From assembly GCA_031472005.1 (NCBI GenBank), contig PZJY01000007.1, forward strand, positions 1,178,001 through 1,242,000: a stretch of 64,000 nucleotides of DNA, written 5' to 3'. The position numbers were made by a program, and so were the translations under genes. The DNA is from Tetracladium setigerum. Taxonomy: Eukaryota > Ascomycota > Leotiomycetes > Helotiales. Positions 57,891 through 64,000 of the stretch are shown here, piece after piece; position 1 is the stretch's first letter; every line of letters starts with the position of its first letter. The notes beneath the pieces were generated by a model that made no database searches, was not told the origin of the DNA, and was given only the letters and a program-made list of their open reading frames with translations.

Positions 57891-58690
57891 GGAGACTCCT
57901 ATTCACACTTACCAATGCTGGGAGTCAAACATGCATATCTTTCTGTCCGGAACGGCGAAGGAAGTTGAGGAATGAGACCTGTCATAGTCTGGGGATGAGT
58001 GCTGAGACTTGAGAATCGGAAAAAGACACTCGTCCCATCGCTTACCGATGGAGAGAGAAAGAACCTCGCGGTACAGTAGGCACAAACACACTCCTCATGT
58101 TAAAACCTTTCAGACATGTCTTGATAATCAATTTGCGTGCTTAATTACATACATGCAAGAATAAAAGTGGTATCTGATGATAAAAATCTCACGCTTCCAT
58201 GCCATGCAACGCCGACAGAAATAATATATACAGAGCCGAATATTTCCTGAACCCTATCCCTGCTTCCTACCTAGGTACGCATACGCCCGTCACCCATTGC
58301 AATACCCCTATTTCCCACAAGACCCATTACAAATGTGTTTTGTATGTGACTGGTGGGGACCCCCTTTGTCTATACGGACCCAACACCAACACCAGTTCCC
58401 AAGGTTATTGTTACATTCTATAGTACCCATCCCCACCTCATCAATATCATTCATTTTCACTTCTTGTTCTTGCCACTTTCCAGGCTGAGATCCAGAGACC
58501 TATGATACATCAACAATCGTCAAGTTGCATTAACGATTACGGATTTCAGTGAAATAGAAATAGAAATGGAGGAAAACGAACCATAAGCTATCCCAAATAA
58601 TGGATTTCTTAGCCGGGCTTGTGCCAGTGGAAGTGTTGTTCGATTTTGCGGGATTCTATCGGGGCTGGGTAAGTCAACCGGCTTTTCGTT
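57891..58690. other. Convergent 3' intergenic region, GH5 / ATG11
   Basis: 800 bp between two convergent stop codons. A/T-rich in the middle (58090-58260). Short frames only; no gene or RNA recognised. Confidence 0.5.
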
Positions 58691-61600
58691 TCACGGACCC
58701 AGAAGGTCGTCAATGTCATGGTTCCCCACCTCCACAGTTTGGATTTTGTCTGCACTACTTCCGCCACCACTGGCAGGATCTTTGCTGCCTGATCGAATCA
58801 TCTGCGCTCCAGCTGTCTCGCCTCCCGTGACTTGTGCCGTCGAAGTGCTCTTCAGAGATGCGTTGTCCGTGGCTGTAGATGCGGTTTTGATGAGCCCGCT
58901 TGCTCCTGGGGCTGCTTTCTTTGAGTTGCTGCTGTTTCGTCTACTATCCAGGCTTTTGCTGAGAGTCCGGTTGATGCCGTCAACACCACTGCTAGATGAC
59001 TTCTTTGGGCGTCGGATGTCTCCAGTCGCGTCAATATGAGCGCTTGCGACTGTACTCTTACCGAGTCCTGGCGTTGATGGAGCGCCAGGTTTCTCTTCCG
59101 CGGCATCAATCAGGTACCAGCGCAGACCGTCAGAGAGATCGAAAGGATTATCATCCTCAAAGGAATCACCCCCATTGCTAGTCTCCCCAAAAGATCTCCC
59201 ATCAGACACTGGGAGGTGTGATGCACTCATAGACTTTGACAAGTCCACAACACGATCTTCTATCTTGTGAATGCGAGCAAGTAGCCAGTCACGGCTTCGT
59301 AGCTTGTGAGAATCTTGCTCTCGAAGGAAGTAGTGCGGGGCACCGACGTTGAATGCTGCCCATGCCCCGGTTGCCTGGTTTCGAGTTGGAAGAAAGAGGG
59401 CGAGATCTCCTTCCTTGAAGTTCTTGAAGGCGATCTTCTCATGTGCCTCTTTCTGAGCCATATGCGACTTGTCGCGATAGGCACGAGAGTCCTTGGAATA
59501 TTTCTTTGCAGTATACTCCATGTCTTTGATGCGCTTGGTGATTACTTCACAGAACGATTCCACGTCAAATGATCCAATCGAGTTTAGGTATGAAGTATAC
59601 TTCTCAGATTCGGCATCCGGGTCCTCGTTGTGCATCCAGTAAAGGAGATCAAGATCACCACTGTCAACCATGGATTTTCGATGAACACCAGCTGAGATGC
59701 TTCGCTTCATATTTGATCCAGGATCAGAAGAATCATTCGCATTGGCGATAGAGCGATCCAGCTTTGGCATTCTTTGGATAATCATCGAACTGCCTTCTCG
59801 GGTGACAGAATAGCTGAGGCGTTCAAGAAGTCGGCAGAGTCGGTCGTTCTGGGCATAGACTCGTTGAGTGAGATCTTTCGCACGGGAGGTTCGAGCCTCA
59901 AATCTCAGAGATAGCTTCTCGTACTTCTTTTGAGCAGATTGATGTCTGTCCTGGAACGTTCGCAGCTCTTCTTCAAGAGCGCCGATACGGGATAGTCGGG
60001 CAGCCAGATCCTCTGACATGCTTGTGACTTTCTTCTCTTCGTCCTCAAGACGGCTTCGAAGAGCCTCAGAGCCAGTTTCGCCATCCGCAATCTTGGTTCT
60101 CAAAGAAGCCAGCTGTTCACGTTCATCGGCCAACTCTCCCTCGAGTGCCGTGAACCTTGCCTTCTCTTCCGTCAGGTTTTCTCGAAGCTTGGCGGATTCC
60201 GTCTCTTCTACTGCGATCTTTCCATGAGCTTGCTCAAGCTCTATCTTCATAGAAGCAATAGTAGCCAAGGACGTATCTCGGTCTGACCGAGCAATAGTTG
60301 CATCATTCTTTACGGAATGGAGCTCAGAAACCAAGTCACCAGACAAGGCAACTAAGGCTTCAATAAGAGTGGAAGAATCTTCGGGGATAGCAGAACGAGG
60401 GGACAACTGTTGATGAATATCTCTCAGAGCATTTCCTTGTTCTTCTGACACAGCTTCCGCCTTTCTTGCGCGAGATTCATATTCACGACTGTCATCTGTA
60501 GCCTTTTGCAGTTGCTTTTCAAGAACGTCATTGGCTTCTCGCTGCATCTTTGCTTCGTTCCGGAGAAACTCCACTTGGCCTTGAGCTTTCTGGGCCTCCG
60601 CGGCGGCCTCCTTGCGGAAACCATCCAGCTCTTCCTGGAGTGCCCGGACTCGTTCGTCAATCGTGGTTCTTTCGTTTTCGCGAGACCCTAGATACCTGTC
60701 CAGCTCATCTTCAAGCTCCTCCATTTTTGACTTGAGGCGCTTAATCTCTTCCTCTAAAGATTTTCGCTCTTCGACAAATTCTCGTTGTTGTGCATCGAAA
60801 TTCTCCATCAAGTCCTTCTTTGTGGAATTCGCTTCCTCCACCAGACCGAGCAAATTAGTGGATGCGGTTTTGCTAGTGACAATTTGATGCTGCAGTCCAG
60901 AAACTCTTTCTCGCTCCGCTGCCAGTTCGGCTTCCATTGAAAGCAGTTTTTGTTGCAAGGCCTTCTCTTCTGCGCTTTGGTTTGAAGAGAAACGTCTAGA
61001 TGATACAGAAGATCGCCGGGACATGTCATCTTGTGGGCGTGGTGAAGCCAAAGGATTGTGCATTTCAGAAGTCGGAGTCCCAGGAAGCTGAAAGACATTA
61101 CCTGTCGATGTTCTGCTAATGTGACTTTGGCGGTGGAGAAGATCTTCGAGCCTCCTCACACGGCTCTCCGCTGTCTTGAGCTTGCTTTCGGTCTTTTGCT
61201 TCTCCTCTTGCAATACACGCACTAACTCGTCATCCCCACGGACAAGTAAAGTACTTCTTCCAAGAGCAGCTTCATGGATACTGCCAGCTTTGAAGGCCTT
61301 TGCACGCTTGGTCTGCTGCTTGGTCGGGCTGTTCAGTTCCGCTAGAAGTTTCGCAATTTCTGAAATCACTTCTGGCCTGGTGCCATGAGACTGAAGGGCG
61401 TCAATCAACTCTTCCAGATCTGCCCGTCTTGCTTGAGGCCACTGTTCTTCGTCCCCTCGCAAGTTGACCTCCAGTCCAACAACCTGAGGTTCTGTCTTAT
61501 TCCCCCATAAACCAAAACCAACATTCTTCTGCCATTTTCTCCGACGCTTCCCTTCTTCTTCCTGGAAAGTAGCCATTTCGTTAGCTAACGTAGAAGAGTC

Positions 61601-62979
61601 AGACCGGACCTTGTCACTCCATTCCCTTCGACGAATGCCTTCGGCAACGAAGGACGCATATGAGTATGGTAGAGTATTCAACATTGAGATCATTCCAAAC
61701 GCCTCCTCCGCGTCTTTACCAAGATTCATGGCCGTGAAATGTCCATTTGCCTCTCCAACCATTGTTGTCAAGAGCGCTATGTCTTGCATGACCTCGATTG
61801 CCTCGGTGGCGACCCTATTTCGCAACTCCGTCACCTGCCGAAGAATTTCATACATTTCTATACTTCTCTTCGAAAGATTGGGAAGGAAAGTTTTGGTGTG
61901 TAAAAGGGCCGACTTGGACGCTTGGGAAATGCTCTTGGGCGAGTTCTGATAGCTCAATACACTCTCATAGTCATTGCTGACCTTTTTGGCGATTGGTTCG
62001 ATGTCTTGCATGAGCTGAGCAGGTTCCTTTGCTTTGCTGACTGCCGGCCTCGCAGGATTCTTCTCGACCTTCTCAAAAAGTATATCAATTCGGACCATGA
62101 TTTCATCCACCTTTGTCCCAAGCTCGACTCCATTACGATTCAGTGCTGCTGAAACTTTGCTGATGGACTTGGCCGCTTTCCTGACCTCTTCCACGTCTAT
62201 CAAATCCTCAAGGGAAGCTTTGCGATCCGATTTCCGTAAATCTCGCCCAGTAACGAACTCGATCATATCGTTAGCAGCTGGTATCGACCGTAAACGTTTT
62301 ATAGATGTCTCCCAATCCGTCCCGGCTGATTCTTGTTCCCTCTTGATATCGGCTGCCCAGGACTGAGCATCTGCGTTCTTCTGGTCCAAGGTTTTGACAT
62401 GCTTCTCCAAATTCATTACTGCGGCATCCACCCCCTTCATGATGATCTCTAGCTCGTCATACCGCTGGGTAGCCTGCTCAGACATCTCCTGTGATGCATC
62501 AACCACCTTGATCGCCCAGGATCTCCTTGCCATAAACAGATCCCTCCATGCTTGTAAATCGTTCTGGTTGACGATAGTATCGGGAGGTTTCGACGGAGTG
62601 TACTTCGCAGGAATGGGCACGTCCGAGGTATTTAGTTTCGCAGACCCAGCGGAAGACTGTATTATCCGTCCATCATAGATATAGATTTCGGGCTGTTCAA
62701 CTGTTAGTCAACTGCCGTAGTTGAGGGGTTGGACGGTATAACCTCTGATAGATGTGCCAGCGACCTCACTTGTTTCCCACTGGACGTCAAAGCAATATGA
62801 TCTTTCAAAGAAATAGTGCTGTGTTTAGCCACCCAAACTTTAAATGCATCTAGCCTTCACGCAGTTAGTTTCCAGATGTTGACATCTCGATATCCCAAAG
62901 GGCGAACTCACGTTGGAAAGGTTGATGGGTCAGTCTGCAGACGTTGACCCGTATGCGCCAGAAAGACCTGGAGAGCCAT
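58691..62979 (-). CDS. ATG11: Autophagy-related protein 11 scaffold
   Basis: Large coiled-coil scaffold that links cargo receptors to the Atg1 kinase and phagophore assembly in selective autophagy (mitophagy, pexophagy). Exons 62979-62912, 62854-62743, 62692-58691; 1393 residues, no frame break. It starts MALQVFLAHTGQRLQTDPS, the ubiquitin-like start of the ATG11/FIP200 family, then FKVWVAKHSTISLKDHIAL. An N-terminal helical domain follows (LQAWRDLFMARRSWAIKVVD). Long coiled coils span about residues 500-1000, and the conserved C-terminal ATG11 domain contains EGDLALFLPTRNQ, WAAFNVGAPHYFLRE, WLLARIHKIEDRVVD. It ends DIDDLLGP. The acceptor GAAG at 62855-62856 was chosen because it yields STFPTLDAFKVW. 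The second intron has a weak donor (GTTATA). Confidence 0.93.
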
Positions 62980-63357
62980 CCCCACTGCTTCCTTCTACAG
63001 CTTGGTGAAGCTGTAGATTCCCTCTATGTGGTGGAAAGTCTGCGAACCAATATTGTCGCATATTCCTTACGGATGGTTGAGAGGATGGTACCTACCTTAC
63101 TCAAAACAACTGAATCAACAAGCGGGTGATTAACATTGACGTTGCCAAGCCAGGCCACCCTTAGGTGACGCCGGCTGCAGGTGACTTGCTCCGAAGCTTC
63201 GCGTTTCTGGAAAGTCAACACCTTCGCGTCAGAATCTTTGTTAGTGGTGTAAAGAACATTCGTTACGTTCCATTTTTAATCCGAATTCCGCTGTTTTGGA
63301 GCCTTGATCTCGACTTTCTTCAATTATCTAAATTCAATCTCGTCTCCGAACTTTAAG
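62980..63357. promoter_or_regulatory. Divergent promoter region, ATG11 / CENP-H-like gene
   Basis: 378 bp between two divergent start codons, so both promoters are compact. A GGTACCTACCTTACT word lies near 63089-63103. No TATA box seen. Confidence 0.5.
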
Positions 63358-64000
63358 ATGGATCGTGATCAGGTGAATGATGAGATGGAAGGAGTGGAGG
63401 TTGAAGAGACTCCTCCTCTTCTGAATGAGGAAGAAAGACGGGTTTTAGAAGTGTACGATCGACTGGAAGAGCTACAATTAGAGGTTGCACTTCTCAAAGC
63501 AATGGGCATTCTCTCTCAAGGTGAATAGCGATAGTACTTGTAAAAACGTTTTTATCCAAATTCTTACAGATAACTATACAGCTCCCCGTCAAGAAGCATC
63601 GGAAGAAACGATCAAAGCAGCCGAGGAAGCTCTGTTAAAGGCAAGAGCCAATTACCAAGTTCGAAGCAGTGTCATCGAGCAAACTCTCATCGCAAATCCC
63701 ATTGTCAAAGCGGTTCACGCGACCAGCAAAGCTACGATAGCAGAGCAGTAAGTAGACTCACTCGTTGTGGTATATATGCAAAGCGCTCAATTGCTAATAC
63801 CCAAGCAGAGATCTCCTCCCACTTATTAAGGAGCGTGACGGTCTCTCCGTCAGTCTCAGCAATCTTTCTGCGCAAGTCCTGCACTCAAACGAGGAGTTAA
63901 AAATGGTAGAGAGCGAGCACATGATCCTCAGTCGCTCTAATGCAAAATTGTCGGCTCAGATGCTGGAGCTAGCGGAACTGGCCAACACTCTGAGGAAAGA
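63358..64000 (+). CDS. CENP-H-like kinetochore protein (partial, runs off the window)
   Basis: Exons 63358-63520, 63570-63747 and 63809 onward, still open at 64000. The protein starts MDRDQVNDEMEGVEVEE and has RRVLEVYDRLEELQLEVAL, then IANPIVKAVHATSKATIAEQ and DLLPLIKERDGLSVSLSNLS, ending in coiled coil (…LAELANTLRK). The YDRLEELQLE start, the VLIANPI-K-AVHA element and the L-x-x-RD-L-S coiled coil recall fungal CENP-H (inner kinetochore, CCAN). Identification is from memory of the family pattern and is only moderate, as the C-terminus is missing. Phases of both introns agree. Confidence 0.6.

Noticed and set aside
62854..62912. Frame problem at the first ATG11 intron
   Set aside because: Resolved by the acceptor GAAG just upstream of the apparent CTAG; gives the conserved STFPTLDAFKVW reading.

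Overview
The window is nuclear DNA from a filamentous ascomycete (Pezizomycotina). Genes carry many short GT-AG introns (mostly 50-90 nt, often with GTAAGT donors and CTAAC-like branch points), are dense, and lie on both strands. Several products are typical of filamentous fungi: a DIM-5-type H3K9 methyltransferase, fungal ATG11, a homeobox regulator, and a protein with a fungal STAND-type N-terminus. A Leotiomycetes affinity is possible, but I cannot prove it from sequence alone.

Layout. 0.6-7.1 kb: class II fructose-bisphosphate aldolase (-), mitochondrial ribosomal protein bL9m (-) and a membrane-anchored ubiquitin protease of the UBP16/USP30 type (+). 7.4-11.3 kb: an accessory-looking stretch dominated by an 846-residue protein that joins a fungal helical N-terminal domain to a degenerate protein kinase. 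12-25.5 kb: RRP1, sphingoid long-chain-base kinase, beta-COP, Mago nashi, the GID4 degron receptor, a small DUF4870-like membrane protein and an AAA ATPase. 26.6-39 kb: DIM-5, a bHLH factor, DIS3/RRP44, NUG1, a HAD phosphatase and an uncharacterised membrane protein. 39-42.5 kb is gene-poor. 42.5-47.5 kb: P5C dehydrogenase and a homeobox factor. 47.5-55.7 kb is an 8.2 kb gap rich in simple repeats and without a convincing gene. 55.7-64 kb: a GH5 glycosidase, ATG11 and the start of a CENP-H-like gene.

RRP1, DIS3 and NUG1 all serve ribosome or RNA processing. The other genes are mostly unrelated housekeeping functions, and there is no secondary-metabolite cluster.

Two things stand out. First, nine conserved genes each need exactly one extra base to read through, and eight of the nine sites are at a homopolymer of three to six bases. 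This looks like systematic undercalling in the assembly rather than gene decay. Second, the protein at 7998-10744 has a clear pseudokinase (glycine loop, HRD and DFG all lost) behind a fungal helical domain. That architecture resembles the MLKL-type cell-death executioners and is the best candidate here for an undescribed system. Exon boundaries were set by hand from splice consensus, reading frame and protein-family conservation.
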